Counted from the first letter of the stretch, positions 19,652 to 33,533 are shown. The stretch is 64,000 nt of DNA from Nocardioides palaemonis (GCF_018275325.1 NZ_JAGVQR010000004.1:1054001-1118000), one strand, 5' to 3'. Notes: generated by a model not told the origin, from the letters alone. Translations and numbers: made by a program.

Positions 19652-20605
19652 TCAGGTGAGCGCGGTGACCCGCACCAGGACCAGCACCACGAGGGCGATG
19701 GTGAGCAGCGCCAAGCCGCCCCACTGCACCAGCGAGCGCTGCCGTTTCGGTGCGAAGGCGACCACCGCGGCGGCCGCGGCGCCGGCGAGGAAGCCGCCGA
19801 GGTGTCCCTGCCAGGAGATGCCGCCGGTGAACAACCCGTAGACGGTGATGACGACACCGAGCATCAGGTTCTGCATGAGCGCCTGGGAGTTGAGCCGGGC
19901 CTTGCGGGCCACGACGAGCAGCGCGCCGAGCAGGCCGAAGAGGGCGCCCGAGGCGCCGACCGTGGACCCACCCGGGCTGCTGAGCAGCATGACCGCCGCG
20001 GAGCCGCCGAGCGCGCTGACGAGGTAGACCGCGAGGAAGCGGGTGCGGCCGATGATGGCCTCGAGGGTCGGGCCGAAGAGGAACAGCGCGAACATGTTCA
20101 TCGCGATGTGCCACACCTGGACGTGGGTGAAGGCGCTGGTGAGCAGCTGCCACCACGCGCCGTCGGCGACGCCGGGGTGCCACGTCGTGGACGGGACGGT
20201 GTCGCAGAGCGCCTGGCTGCCGACGCCGGGGTAGTAGCGGCCCGTGCCGTCGGACAGCTCGCAGCGACCGCTGGGGGTGAGCCCGAGCAGCGCGAGGATG
20301 CGCGAGGACCCACCGCCGGTCGCGGTGATCGAGAGCCACACGAGGGCGTTGAGCGCGATCAGGACGAACGACGTGAGCCGCGGGTCGCCGCTGCGCTGGC
20401 CGCCGTACATCGCCCGGTTCTGGCGCGAGCCCCGGTTGGCCTCCTGCACGCACTGCGGGCACTGGAAGCCGACCGACGCGTCACGCATGCAGTCGGGGCA
20501 GATCGGACGGTCGCAGCGCTGGCAGCGGATCCAGGTCTCGCGACCGGGGTGCCGGTAGCAGGTGGGCACCCCGGTCGCGGGCTGGCCGTCGGACGGCTGG
20601 GTCAT
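19652..20605 (-). CDS. Rhomboid-family intramembrane serine protease with N-terminal zinc finger
   Basis: A 317-residue membrane protein. The first 60 residues hold a B-box-like zinc finger with paired cysteines and histidine (CYRHPG, CQRCDRPICPDC, CPQC). Then come a linker and about seven helices. The rhomboid active site is visible: Ser in GASGALFG and His in GHLGG, plus an HxxMN motif in WHIAMNMFAL. It should cleave membrane-embedded substrates; none is known here. The ppiA gene lies 10 nt upstream on the same strand, so they form an operon. Confidence 0.93.
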   Translation of the reverse strand: MTQPSDGQPATGVPTCYRHPGRETWIRCQRCDRPICPDCMRDASVGFQCPQCVQEANRGSRQNRAMYGGQRSGDPRLTSFVLIALNALVWLSITATGGGSSRILALLGLTPSGRCELSDGTGRYYPGVGSQALCDTVPSTTWHPGVADGAWWQLLTSAFTHVQVWHIAMNMFALFLFGPTLEAIIGRTRFLAVYLVSALGGSAAVMLLSSPGGSTVGASGALFGLLGALLVVARKARLNSQALMQNLMLGVVITVYGLFTGGISWQGHLGGFLAGAAAAAVVAFAPKRQRSLVQWGGLALLTIALVVLVLVRVTALT

Positions 20606-20615
20606 GTGCGGTCGG

Positions 20616-21128
<513 letters not shown>

Positions 21129-21271
21129 GGATGTGCCTCTCGATGTGGGTCGTGCTTGTGGCCCCGATCCTCCCACGCACCACCCACTGGCGGTCCTTCA
21201 CCCGGACGGGGCTGTTGACGCTGGGGGCGGCATGGTGAGATGGACACACACTGATCACAGGAGGTCACCGC

Positions 21272-22066
21272 ATGCGTTTCGGCCGCAAGAAGTCCCTGAA
21301 GGACCGGGCCCAGGACTACGTCGAGCAGCTCTCGGACGCCGTGCTGCCCCAGCTGGAGCACGCGTGGGAGCAGGCCGTGGACAAGGCCGGGCCGGCGATC
21401 GCCGACGCCCGCGACAAGGCGACCCCGATCCTCGCCGACGCCCGCGACAAGGCCACGGAGACCGCCCAGGCCGGTGCCGCGGTGGCGGCCGCCAAGGCCA
21501 CCGAGGCCCGCGAGAAGGCGGCGCCGCTGCTCGCCGAGGCCCGCGCCACCGCCGCCGACAAGGCGTCGGTCGGCGCCGCGCTCGCCGCGGAGAAGGCGGC
21601 CGCGAGCCGCGAGATCGCCACCGCCAAGGTCAACGAGCTCCGCGGGGTCGAGCCGGAGCCCAAGGGCGGCAAGCTCAAGAAGCTGCTGCTGCTCAGCGGC
21701 CTGCTCGCCGTCGGCGGCTTCGTCTTCAGCAAGCTCAAGGCCAAGCAGGACGAGGGCTCCAACTGGCAGTCGACCTACGTCCCGCCCGCGCCGCCGAAGC
21801 CCGCGAGCCCGGCCACCCCCGCGGCCCCGGCCTCGCCGGCCGCGCCCGCGTCGGGTGCGACCCCCGACCCGCTGACGGACCCGCTCCCCGACGCGCCGAC
21901 CGCCGACGACGTGGTCACCCAGGACCCGCCGGCCAGCGACGACACCGGCGGCGGCGCCCCCGGCGAGGCGATCAGCGACTCCGTCGAGGAGGCGCACCCC
22001 GCCACCACGCCGGACGAGCCGGCCGAGGTCATCGACGTCGACGACGTCCCGCAGAAGAAGGACTGA
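21272..22066 (+). CDS. Ala-rich membrane protein, DUF5324-like
   Basis: A 264-residue protein. The first 130 residues are amphipathic Ala/Lys/Glu-rich helix with repeated ARDKA-like units. A single membrane helix follows at about 135-152 (LLLLSGLLAVGGFVF), then a Pro/Ala and acidic C-terminal region. Streptomyces has a DUF5324 protein of similar architecture at the same locus, near crgA and ppiA, so I equate them by position and shape rather than clear identity. AGGAGG precedes the ATG. The function is unknown. Confidence 0.7.
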   Translation: MRFGRKKSLKDRAQDYVEQLSDAVLPQLEHAWEQAVDKAGPAIADARDKATPILADARDKATETAQAGAAVAAAKATEAREKAAPLLAEARATAADKASVGAALAAEKAAASREIATAKVNELRGVEPEPKGGKLKKLLLLSGLLAVGGFVFSKLKAKQDEGSNWQSTYVPPAPPKPASPATPAAPASPAAPASGATPDPLTDPLPDAPTADDVVTQDPPASDDTGGGAPGEAISDSVEEAHPATTPDEPAEVIDVDDVPQKKD

Positions 22067-22079
22067 CCCGACTCACCGA

Positions 22080-22202
22080 CGAGCGGTGTCCCACCCACAT
22101 TCCGTGCGTACGGACTGTGGCTGGGGCACCGCTCGTGGCGTGTCCGGGCGCGACACGCTCGCGGGGGGTGCCCCACCCACCTTTCCGGCGTACGAAAGGT
22201 GG
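22080..22202. repeat. Array of palindromic repeats after the DUF5324-like gene
   Basis: Three hairpins follow one another. CGAGCGGTG/CACCGCTCG closes a 56-nt hairpin at 22080-22135. GCGTGTC/GACACGC is at 22138-22158. CCACCTTTC/GAAAGGTGG is at 22177-22202. The first and third share the order CCCACCCAC, then CGTACG, then GTGGCT, so they look like two copies of one element. The convergent position also suits termination. Confidence 0.65.
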
Positions 22203-22251
22203 CTCACGCACCGCCAGGGGCGGCCACCGCCAGGGGCGGGCCGCGGCGGGC

Positions 22252-22632
22252 TCAGCGCAGCTCGGGGTGCTCCGCACGCACCCGGCGGGTGGCGCGGTGC
22301 TCGGCCCAGAAGGACAGCAGCGGGACCGTGCCGCAGACCAGCGTGACCAGCGTGAACGGCAGGTCCCAGCGCGCGCGGCGCGAGAGCAGGAACGCGCTGA
22401 GCAGGAAGATCATGTAGAGCCAGCCGTGCGCCACGCCGAGGTAGGTCGTGATCAGCTCGCCGGTGTGCTGGAGGTCCGAGCCGGGGGTCACCCACGACGG
22501 GGTGCTGTCGAAGACGCCCCACATGGCGGAGCCGTCGAAGTTCGCGAGCGGGACGCCGATCAGGCAGAGCACCACGAGCAGCACACCGACGACGGTGGCC
22601 ATCACGCGGTACGCGGTGAGGTTGCGTTGCAC
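22252..22632 (-). CDS. DUF3817-family small membrane protein
   Basis: A 126-residue protein with three or four hydrophobic helices (about 8-28, 55-80, 85-105). The HTGELITTYLGVAHGWLYM stretch and surroundings match the DUF3817 family. GTG at 22632 is chosen because it gives the normal length; TAGGTT lies 7 nt upstream and there is no ribosome-binding site, pointing to a leaderless message. SURF1 ends 10 nt further upstream. Function is unknown. Confidence 0.85.
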   Translation of the reverse strand: MQRNLTAYRVMATVVGVLLVVLCLIGVPLANFDGSAMWGVFDSTPSWVTPGSDLQHTGELITTYLGVAHGWLYMIFLLSAFLLSRRARWDLPFTLVTLVCGTVPLLSFWAEHRATRRVRAEHPELR

Positions 22633-22642
22633 GGCCGCCAAC

Positions 22643-23416
22643 CTATCCGTCGACCGGTTGGGTGGCCTGCTCCCGGTCCGCGGGGACGGCCGCGTCCGTG
22701 ACCGGCGTCTCGTCCGGGTGGGTCGCGTCGCGGCGCCACCGCCACCAGATGAAGGCCGCGAACGCGCCGAAGATCCACCACTCGAAGGCGTAGAGCAGGT
22801 TGCGGACGCCGGTGAAGGTGCCGGGCTCGGGCAGCGACGCCAGCTCGGCCCGCTCGAGGCCGGCGCCCACCGCCTGGTCGACAACGTAGGCGGAGTAGAG
22901 GTCGACGTCGACGCGCTGGACCGCGTCCGCAACACGGATCTCCGGGAACACGTCGTCGGTCGGGTCGTCGTCGACGGCCAGGCTGCCGTCGGGGGGCTGG
23001 AGCCAGCCGGTGAGGTCGGCCGAGCCGTCCACGGCGAGCAGCTGCGCGTCGGGCTCGGGCGCCCAGCCGCGGACGACCAGGACGGCCTCGTCGCCGACCT
23101 GCAGCGGGTTGACCGCCCAGTAGCCGTCGCGCCCGTCGTAGGCGCGGTCCGCGACCCAGAAGCCGCCGTCGAGCCACTCGCCCGACACCTCGACGGGCCG
23201 CCCCACGTCGGGGGCGGGGAACGGGTCGTCGTTGCCCATCACGTCGTCGAGCGGCACCGGCGCGAGCTCGGTGAGGTCGCGCGCCTCGTTGACGCGGTGC
23301 GCCTGCCAGGCGTCGTACTGCCAGAGCCCGAGCCGGCCGGCCAGCGCCACCAGCACCAGCGCCAGGACCGCGGCACCGAGGTCGGTGAGCAGCGGGGGCC
23401 GGCGCGAGGAGGTCAC
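22643..23416 (-). CDS. SURF1-family cytochrome oxidase assembly protein
   Basis: A 257-residue protein with two membrane helices, one near the N-terminus (about 12-32) and one near the C-terminus (about 208-226), flanking an external domain. This is the SURF1 layout, with GRLGLWQYDAWQAHR after helix 1 and a late YAFEWWIFGAFA helix. SURF1 helps insert heme a into aa3-type oxidase. The start is GTG at 23416; GACAAT 7 nt upstream could be a leaderless -10. The longer frame upstream was not used. Confidence 0.85.
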   Translation of the reverse strand: MTSSRRPPLLTDLGAAVLALVLVALAGRLGLWQYDAWQAHRVNEARDLTELAPVPLDDVMGNDDPFPAPDVGRPVEVSGEWLDGGFWVADRAYDGRDGYWAVNPLQVGDEAVLVVRGWAPEPDAQLLAVDGSADLTGWLQPPDGSLAVDDDPTDDVFPEIRVADAVQRVDVDLYSAYVVDQAVGAGLERAELASLPEPGTFTGVRNLLYAFEWWIFGAFAAFIWWRWRRDATHPDETPVTDAAVPADREQATQPVDG

Positions 23417-23510
23417 GGCCTCGATTGTCCCAGCCGCCCGGTCATCGCGGACCGGCGGCACCGTGGACGCCTGGTGCCACCTGGTGGCTCGAGGACTCCC
23501 CGATCCTGCG

Positions 23511-24182
23511 TCAGGCGGAGGCCAGGGCGAGCTTGACCGCGAAGCCGACGAACACCGCGCCGACGGCCGACGTCGCGCCCGCCGACAGCGCCTTGCGGCG
23601 GCGGAACGCCTCGGCCAGGTGGGTGCCGCTGACGATCAGCACGCTGAGGTACGCCGCGCTGGCGAGGGTGGCGAGCGCGCCGAGCACCAGGAACGACACC
23701 GCCGGACGCTGGTAGGTGGGGTCGACGAACTGCACGAAGAACGCCACGAAGAAGAGGATCGCCTTCGGGTTGAGCAGGCTGATCAGCAGGGCGCGGCGGT
23801 AGGGCCGCTCCCCGCGCACGCGCGCCTCCACGCCCGCCTCGGCCGTCGCGTCGGCGAGCTGGTCGCCGACGCTGCGCCGCGAGCGCCACATCCCCCAGGC
23901 CGCCCGCAGCATCCCGACCGCGAGCCAGAGCAGGTAGGACGCGCCCACCCACTTCACGACACCGAAGGCCGTGGGGTTGGCCTGCAGCAGGGAGGCGACG
24001 CCGGCCGCGGACAGCGTCATCAGCACCGCGTCGCCGGTCCACACGCCCGCCGCCGCGGCGTACCCGCTGCGCACCCCGCGCCGCGCGGCGACGGAGAGGA
24101 CGTAGAGCGAGTTCGGGCCGGGCAGCAGGACGATCAGGACCAGGCCGACGAGGTAGGTCGGGAGGTCGGTGATGCCCAGCAC
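23511..24182 (-). CDS. LysE/RhtB-family amino-acid exporter
   Basis: A 223-residue inner-membrane protein with about six helices. The family hallmark PGPNSLYVL follows the first helix, and a GVWTGDAVL segment follows the second. LysE-family members export amino acids or related metabolites; the substrate here cannot be told. The GTG at 24182 gives the typical N-terminus. CACACT lies six nt upstream, a weak leaderless -10. Monocistronic. Confidence 0.88.
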   Translation of the reverse strand: MLGITDLPTYLVGLVLIVLLPGPNSLYVLSVAARRGVRSGYAAAAGVWTGDAVLMTLSAAGVASLLQANPTAFGVVKWVGASYLLWLAVGMLRAAWGMWRSRRSVGDQLADATAEAGVEARVRGERPYRRALLISLLNPKAILFFVAFFVQFVDPTYQRPAVSFLVLGALATLASAAYLSVLIVSGTHLAEAFRRRKALSAGATSAVGAVFVGFAVKLALASA

Positions 24183-24243
24183 GGCACCAGTGTGGGGCTC
24201 GAGCCCGCTCCGGCGCACGTCGATCCCGCGACGTGGTCGTCGC

Positions 24244-24325
24244 AGACGCGCAGGCATTGGTCCCGCGCAGCCGCCAGCAGCCCCACGTGGAGCAGGGTCC
24301 ACGGGCTACCAATGCCTGCGCGTCT
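24244..24325. repeat. Long inverted repeat upstream of the LysE-type exporter
   Basis: AGACGCGCAGGCATTGGT (24244-24261) is the exact reverse complement of 24308-24325, an 18-bp arm with a 46-nt loop. It lies between the exporter start and the broken tRNA-Ala. A second smaller GCTCC/GGAGC hairpin follows at about 24327-24342. Confidence 0.75.
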
Positions 24326-24357
24326 CCGCTCCCTGCGGAGCGGGTCGCGGCATGAAC

Positions 24358-24406
24358 TGGTGGAGCCTGGGGGACTCGAACCCCTGACCCCCTGCTTGCC
24401 AAGCAG
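24358..24406 (-). pseudogene. 3' fragment of a tRNA-Ala (anticodon GGC)
   Basis: The minus strand keeps the anticodon arm (loop TTGGCAA), T arm and the AGGCTCCACCA end of a tRNA-Ala. Upstream, TGGCGC of the D stem survives but about 15 nt of the D arm are missing and no 5' acceptor strand pairs. It differs from the intact tRNA-Ala(TGC) at three or more positions, so it is a remnant of a different gene, not a duplicate. Confidence 0.8.
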
Positions 24407-24550
24407 ATTCGCGCCATGACGGGCGCTGTTGGGACATGTCGCGTCTGCCGCGTTCGTGCAGGTCAGGTCCACGTCGGTCATCCGCGCCTCACCAAGGAGG
24501 TTGATAGGCAGCGGCTGAGGCGGCCGACTCGCTGATCGTCCGACAGACAC

Positions 24551-24566
24551 GTCACCGATCGGTGAC
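24551..24566. promoter_or_regulatory. Perfect 16-nt palindrome, possible operator
   Basis: GTCACCGATCGGTGAC is fully self-complementary. It lies in the gene-free stretch 24407-24640 between the broken and intact tRNA-Ala. No adjacent regulator is seen. Confidence 0.4.
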
Positions 24567-24640
24567 CTACCTGGCCGCAGAGACCTCTGGTGATCCGGTG
24601 CAGAACAGCGTCCAACTGGCCTCTGACCTGCGGCTATGTG

Positions 24641-24716
24641 TGGTGGAGCCTAGGGGACTCGAACCCCTAACCCCCTGCTTGCAAAGCAGGTGCGCTACCA
24701 ATTGCGCCAAGGCCCC
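24641..24716 (-). tRNA. tRNA-Ala (anticodon TGC), CCA encoded
   Basis: Minus strand: acceptor GGGGCCT pairs with AGGCTCC and includes the G3:U70 wobble that marks alanine tRNAs. Anticodon arm CCTGC-TTTGCAA-GCAGG. CCA is encoded. Confidence 0.97.
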
Positions 24717-24730
24717 GTGATCGGGAGAAG

Positions 24731-24856
24731 TCAGGCCCGCTCGACGGTGTCGGTGGCCTCGGCCCAGAGGGCCTGCTCGTTCTTGCCCTCGACCATCTTG
24801 CGCTTCGCGAACGCCGCGCCGGCGGCGGCGAGGACGACCAGCAGGAGCTTCTTCAC
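24731..24856 (-). CDS. DLW-39-family small protein
   Basis: A 41-residue protein beginning MKKLLLVVLAAAGAAFAKRK, a short hydrophobic N-terminus followed by a charged tail with EQALWAEATD. This matches the actinobacterial DLW-39 family, in which a D/A-L-W motif precedes TEATD. The family regularly lies by gyrA, DUF3566 and tRNA-Ile/Ala, as here. The start is GTG with AAGGAGAGAG upstream. It is probably membrane-associated; its function is unknown. Confidence 0.85.
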   Translation of the reverse strand: MKKLLLVVLAAAGAAFAKRKMVEGKNEQALWAEATDTVERA

Positions 24857-24898
24857 GGACTCTCTCCTTGCGTCGAGGACGTCGAGGGGGGTGTGCGG

Positions 24899-24972
24899 TG
24901 GGCCTAACAGGACTTGAACCTGTGACCTCTTCCTTATCAGGGAAGCGCTCTAACCGTCTGAGCTATAGGCCC
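24899..24972 (-). tRNA. tRNA-Ile (anticodon GAT)
   Basis: Minus strand: acceptor GGGCCTA/TAGGCCC, anticodon arm CTTCC-CTGATAA-GGAAG, T loop GTTCAAG. The three bases after the discriminator are CCG, so CCA is not encoded and must be added by the CCA-adding enzyme (54900-56345). Confidence 0.96.
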
Positions 24973-25037
24973 GCATCCGCCGCAGTGCGGCGACGCCAGA
25001 GGTTACCCGACCGCGGTCGGGCGGTGCCAATCGGGGA

Positions 25038-25580
25038 TCAGCGCTCGTCCTCCGCGAGGGTGACCTCGATGCCGCCGAGCAGCGCGGCCGCGAGGTTGTA
25101 GAGGAACGCGGTGAGGGTGGCGATGGCCGTCAGCAGGACCACGTCGAGCACCGCGACCAGCAGCGTGAAGCCCAGGACCCGCGACATGCCGACGTAGTCG
25201 GTCACGTCGAAGGTCGAGTTGCCGCTGTCGCCCTCGACGATGCTGGCGACCGCGGAGTTGATGGAGTCCCACACGCCGGCGGCGCCGAGCACCGACCACA
25301 CCATGAAGATCGCGACGAACGTCACGACTCCGAAGGCGACCGACAGCAGGAACGACGTCTTCATGACCGACCAGGGGTCGACCCGGGTCAGCCGCAGCCG
25401 GGCCCGGCGGGGCTGGCGCGAGGGGCCGGAGCCGGAGCGCCGGGCCTTCTTCGCCGGTGCGGCGTTGGCCCGGTGCTCCTCGGCCGCTCCGGCGAGGGTG
25501 TCCTGCAGCTTCCCGGCGAACGAGCGGCGGGCGGGCTCACTCCCCGACGTACGACGTGGCGTCGCGGTGCGGTCCGACAT
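25038..25580 (-). CDS. DUF3566-domain membrane protein
   Basis: A 180-residue protein: a basic, disordered N-terminus (1-65), the DUF3566 core with two membrane helices (about 72-95 and 137-160), and a short C-terminus. DUF3566 proteins sit directly after gyrA across actinobacteria. Function is unknown. GGAGTGATCC precedes the ATG and overlaps the gyrA stop codon, so it is translated from the gyrase message. Confidence 0.9.
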   Translation of the reverse strand: MSDRTATPRRTSGSEPARRSFAGKLQDTLAGAAEEHRANAAPAKKARRSGSGPSRQPRRARLRLTRVDPWSVMKTSFLLSVAFGVVTFVAIFMVWSVLGAAGVWDSINSAVASIVEGDSGNSTFDVTDYVGMSRVLGFTLLVAVLDVVLLTAIATLTAFLYNLAAALLGGIEVTLAEDER

Positions 25581-25583
25581 GGA

Positions 25584-28280
<2,697 letters not shown>

Positions 28281-28301
28281 GGTGGTTTCTCCTGCGTTCT
28301 A

Positions 28302-28338
28302 TCGATGTCTAGGAATGCGTATAGATACCGCTAGCGGC

Positions 28339-28349
<11 letters not shown>
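28302..28349 (-). promoter_or_regulatory. Hairpin between gyrB and gyrA overlapping the gyrB stop
   Basis: TCGATGTCTAGG (28302-28313) pairs with CCTAGATATCGA (28338-28349) with one G-T wobble. The arm at 28338-28349 contains the gyrB stop codon. The loop is A/T-rich (GTATAGATAC). It could attenuate or process the gyrB-gyrA message. Confidence 0.5.
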
Positions 28350-30558
<2,209 letters not shown>

Positions 30559-30838
30559 GGCACGGCCTTCTACTCTTCGCCCACGGGGCGCTCGACATGA
30601 GTCGAGTCGCCGCGGCTGCGTGAGCAGATCCGACCTGCGACTCGTACGCCCATGATACCCGTCAGCGGCCTCAGATCCCAGCATCTACCCCGCAGCTGGG
30701 GACGACCGAGGTGGAAATTCGCCCGTAGGCGGCCCACAGGGCCGTGTCTCGCGGCCGAACAGGGGGGTCGATGGGGGTCCCCACCACCGCGGGGCCCGCA
30801 GATCGGCAGATCTGGCCTCGCGTCCGCGGAGGCCCACC

Positions 30839-31408
30839 TCAGCCGTAGGTGTCGCGCGGACCGCGTCCGTCGCGGCTGGAGAGCCGGCCCTTGGTCCAGG
30901 TGGGGAGGTGCGGACCGAGCACCTCGATGAGGGTGACGGTGCCGTGCCCGAGGTCCTCGTTGAGCCGGCGCACGACGGCCGGCGCGAGCAGCTTGAGCTG
31001 GGTGGCCCAGGCCGTGGAGTCGGTGCGCACGACGAGCCGGCCCTCGTCGAACGACTCGGGGGTGCAGTGGGCGGCGACCTCCTCGCCGACCAGCTCGGCC
31101 CACCGGCCGAAGACCCCCTGCACCCGCAGGTCGACCTCCCATCCGTGGTTGGCGATCAGACGCCCCATCGCCTGCTCCAGCAGCTGGGGGTCGCGGTCGT
31201 CGGGGCGGGCGCCGGTGGCCTTGCCGGGCGTACGCCGTCGGGTGGGGCCGGTGCGTCGCCGCGCGGGGGGCGTGCCGGGCGAGGCCGCGGCCGCCCGGGC
31301 CGCCGAGCGCGCGAGGTCGAGCCCGTCCGGCCGGTGCTCGGGGACCGGGGGCTCCGTGGGGTCCGAGGCCTCGAGGGTCCCGTCGTCGTCCGGCCGCTCA
31401 GTCGTCAC
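30839..31408 (-). CDS. dciA: DciA-type helicase loader (DUF721)
   Basis: A 189-residue protein with a disordered, Pro/Arg-rich N-terminus (1-80) and a C-terminal DUF721 domain (about 85-175). DciA recruits the replicative helicase DnaB in bacteria that lack DnaC. GTG overlaps the recF 3' end by 11 nt, so it is cotranslated. The 280 nt after it, up to gyrB, hold no gene but contain a CTCGAC/GTCGAG hairpin (30591-30606). Confidence 0.9.
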   Translation of the reverse strand: MTTERPDDDGTLEASDPTEPPVPEHRPDGLDLARSAARAAAASPGTPPARRRTGPTRRRTPGKATGARPDDRDPQLLEQAMGRLIANHGWEVDLRVQGVFGRWAELVGEEVAAHCTPESFDEGRLVVRTDSTAWATQLKLLAPAVVRRLNEDLGHGTVTLIEVLGPHLPTWTKGRLSSRDGRGPRDTYG

Positions 31409-32558
31409 GGGTCACCTGTCCGTCGGCGACCCGGAAGCGGGTGCCGTGCAGGGCCTCGGGGACGTCGGCGGCCACCGCGGCGGTGACCAGCACCTGCTCC
31501 GCGCCCGCCACCAGCTGCGCCAGCTGGCTGCGGCGCTCGGAGTCGAGCTCGGCGAAGACGTCGTCGAGCACGAGGATCGGGTCGTCGCCGTCGGCGCGCA
31601 GCAGGTCGTAGGACGCCAGGCGCAGCGCGAGGGCGAACGACCAGGACTCGCCGTGGGAGGCGTAGCCCTTGACCGGGAGGCGGAGCTCACCGTTGCCGAG
31701 GGTCAGCAGCAGCTCGTCGCGGTGCGGACCGACGAGCGAGATGCCGCGGTCGAGCTCGTCCTTGCGCCGGGCCGCGATCGCGTCGAGCAGCGCCTGCTGG
31801 AGGTCTCGTGACGGGTGCTGCGCACCCTCCTCGACCACCGGGGACACGTCGATGCTCGCCCGGTAGTCGACGTCGGCGTCGTCGCGGCTGGCGCCGCGGG
31901 CCACGGCCTCGTAGGCCTTGCCGAGGTAGGGCCGGAGCGCCTCGACCAGCGCCAGCCGGGCGCCGAGCAGCTCGGCCCCGACCCGGGCGAGGTTCTCGTC
32001 CCAGATCTCGAGGGTGGCCAGGGCGGCGTCACGCGACCCGCCGCGGGCCAGGCCAGCCGTCTTGAGCAGGCTGTTGCGCTGCTTGAGCACCCGGTCGTAG
32101 TCGCTGCGGACTCCGGCCAGGCGCGGCGTGCGCAGCACCAGCAGGTCGTCGAGGAACTTGCGCCGGTCCGACGGGTCGCCCTTGACGAGGGTCAGGTCGT
32201 CGGGGGCGAAGACGACGGTGCGGACCAGTCCGACCAGCTCGCGCGGCCGGGCGAGGGGGGAGCGGTTGATCCGCGCCCGGTTGGCCCGGCCCGGGTTGAG
32301 CTCGACCTCGAGCAGGGCGGTGCGGCCGTCCTTGACCACCGACGCGCGCACGACGGCCTGGTCGGCACCGGCCCGCACGAGCGGGGTGTCGGTGGCGACC
32401 CGGTGCGAGGACAGCCGCGAGAGGTAGTCGATCGCCTCGACGAGGTTGGTCTTGCCCTGGCCGTTGCGTCCGATGAACGCCGTCGCCCCCGGCTCCAGCG
32501 CGACGTCGAGGTCGGCGTACGAGCGGAAGTCGTGCAGGGACAGGTGGGCGACGTGCAC
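31398..32558 (-). CDS. recF: DNA replication and repair protein RecF
   Basis: A 386-residue SMC-like ATPase that helps load RecA at gaps. Walker A is IGRNGQGKTNL at about 34-43; a Walker B stretch, ILVLDDVFAELD, and the signature region appear near the C-terminus. The GTG start abuts the gnd stop with no gap. Standard length and place in dnaN-gnd-recF-dciA-gyrB. Confidence 0.96.
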   Translation of the reverse strand: MHVAHLSLHDFRSYADLDVALEPGATAFIGRNGQGKTNLVEAIDYLSRLSSHRVATDTPLVRAGADQAVVRASVVKDGRTALLEVELNPGRANRARINRSPLARPRELVGLVRTVVFAPDDLTLVKGDPSDRRKFLDDLLVLRTPRLAGVRSDYDRVLKQRNSLLKTAGLARGGSRDAALATLEIWDENLARVGAELLGARLALVEALRPYLGKAYEAVARGASRDDADVDYRASIDVSPVVEEGAQHPSRDLQQALLDAIAARRKDELDRGISLVGPHRDELLLTLGNGELRLPVKGYASHGESWSFALALRLASYDLLRADGDDPILVLDDVFAELDSERRSQLAQLVAGAEQVLVTAAVAADVPEALHGTRFRVADGQVTRDD

Positions 32559-33533
32559 TTAGCTCTCGCCGGGCTCCGCGCCGTCGCCCGCGCCGGCGTG
32601 CTTCGAGGTGTCCGACTGCTCGGCCCCGGCCGAGCCCTCGGCGTCGCCGCCCTTCGGGGCCGACGACCGCACCGCGTGGCCACCGAACTGGTTGCGCATC
32701 GCTGCGACGGCCTTCATCGTCGGCGAGTCGTCCTGCTGGGAGACGAACCGCGCGTAGAGCGCGGCGGTGATGGCGGGGGTCGCGACGCCGTGCTCGATGC
32801 CCGCCTCGACGGTCCACCGTCCTTCGCCCGAGTCCGCCGCGTAGCCGGCGATCTTGCTGAGCCCGGGGTCCTCGTCGAGGGCATTGACCATGAGGTCGAG
32901 CAGCCAGGAGCGGATGACCGTGCCCTCGCGCCAGGAGCGGAAGACCTCGGTGACGTTGTCGGTGAGCTCCGCCTTGTCGAGCAGCTCCCAGCCCTCGGCG
33001 TAGGCCTGCATGATCGCGTACTCGATGCCGTTGTGGACCATCTTGGAGAAGTGCCCCGCGCCGACCTTGCCGGCGTGGACGGCACCGAAGTCGCCCTCGG
33101 GCTTGAGCGCGTCGAACGCCTCCTGCACCTTGGCGATGTCGTCGGCGTCGCCGCCGTACATCAGGGCGTAGCCGTTCTCCAGGCCCCAGACACCGCCGGA
33201 GACGCCGCAGTCGACGTAGCCGATGCCCTTCGCGGCGAGGAGCTCGGCGTTGGCGATGTCGTCGGTCCAGCGCGAGTTGCCGCCGTCGACCACCACGTCG
33301 CCCTCGCCGAGGAGCTCGCCGAGCTCCTTGACCGTGGCGCGGGTTGCCTCGCCGGCGGGGACCATCACCCACACGACCTTCGGGCTGGGCAGCGCCTCGA
33401 CCAGCTCGGCGAGGGAGCCGACGTCACTGACGTCCGCGTTGCGGTCGTAGCCGACGACCGTGACGCCCGCGCGGCGCATGCGCTCGCGCATGTTGCCGCC
33501 CATCTTGCCGAGACCGATCAGTCCGATGTCCAT
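32559..33533 (-). CDS. gnd: 6-phosphogluconate dehydrogenase, short NAD-type
   Basis: A 324-residue oxidoreductase that converts 6-phosphogluconate to ribulose 5-phosphate. The Rossmann start GLIGLGKMGGNM and the substrate motif DCGVSGGVWG are clear, as is KMVHNGIEY with the catalytic lysine. It is of the short decarboxylating type (about 300 residues), with a 30-residue Gly/Ala/acidic C-terminal tail that looks disordered. TACGCT lies six nt before the ATG with no ribosome-binding site, so the message may be leaderless. Conserved between dnaN and recF in actinobacteria. Confidence 0.94.
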   Translation of the reverse strand: MDIGLIGLGKMGGNMRERMRRAGVTVVGYDRNADVSDVGSLAELVEALPSPKVVWVMVPAGEATRATVKELGELLGEGDVVVDGGNSRWTDDIANAELLAAKGIGYVDCGVSGGVWGLENGYALMYGGDADDIAKVQEAFDALKPEGDFGAVHAGKVGAGHFSKMVHNGIEYAIMQAYAEGWELLDKAELTDNVTEVFRSWREGTVIRSWLLDLMVNALDEDPGLSKIAGYAADSGEGRWTVEAGIEHGVATPAITAALYARFVSQQDDSPTMKAVAAMRNQFGGHAVRSSAPKGGDAEGSAGAEQSDTSKHAGAGDGAEPGES

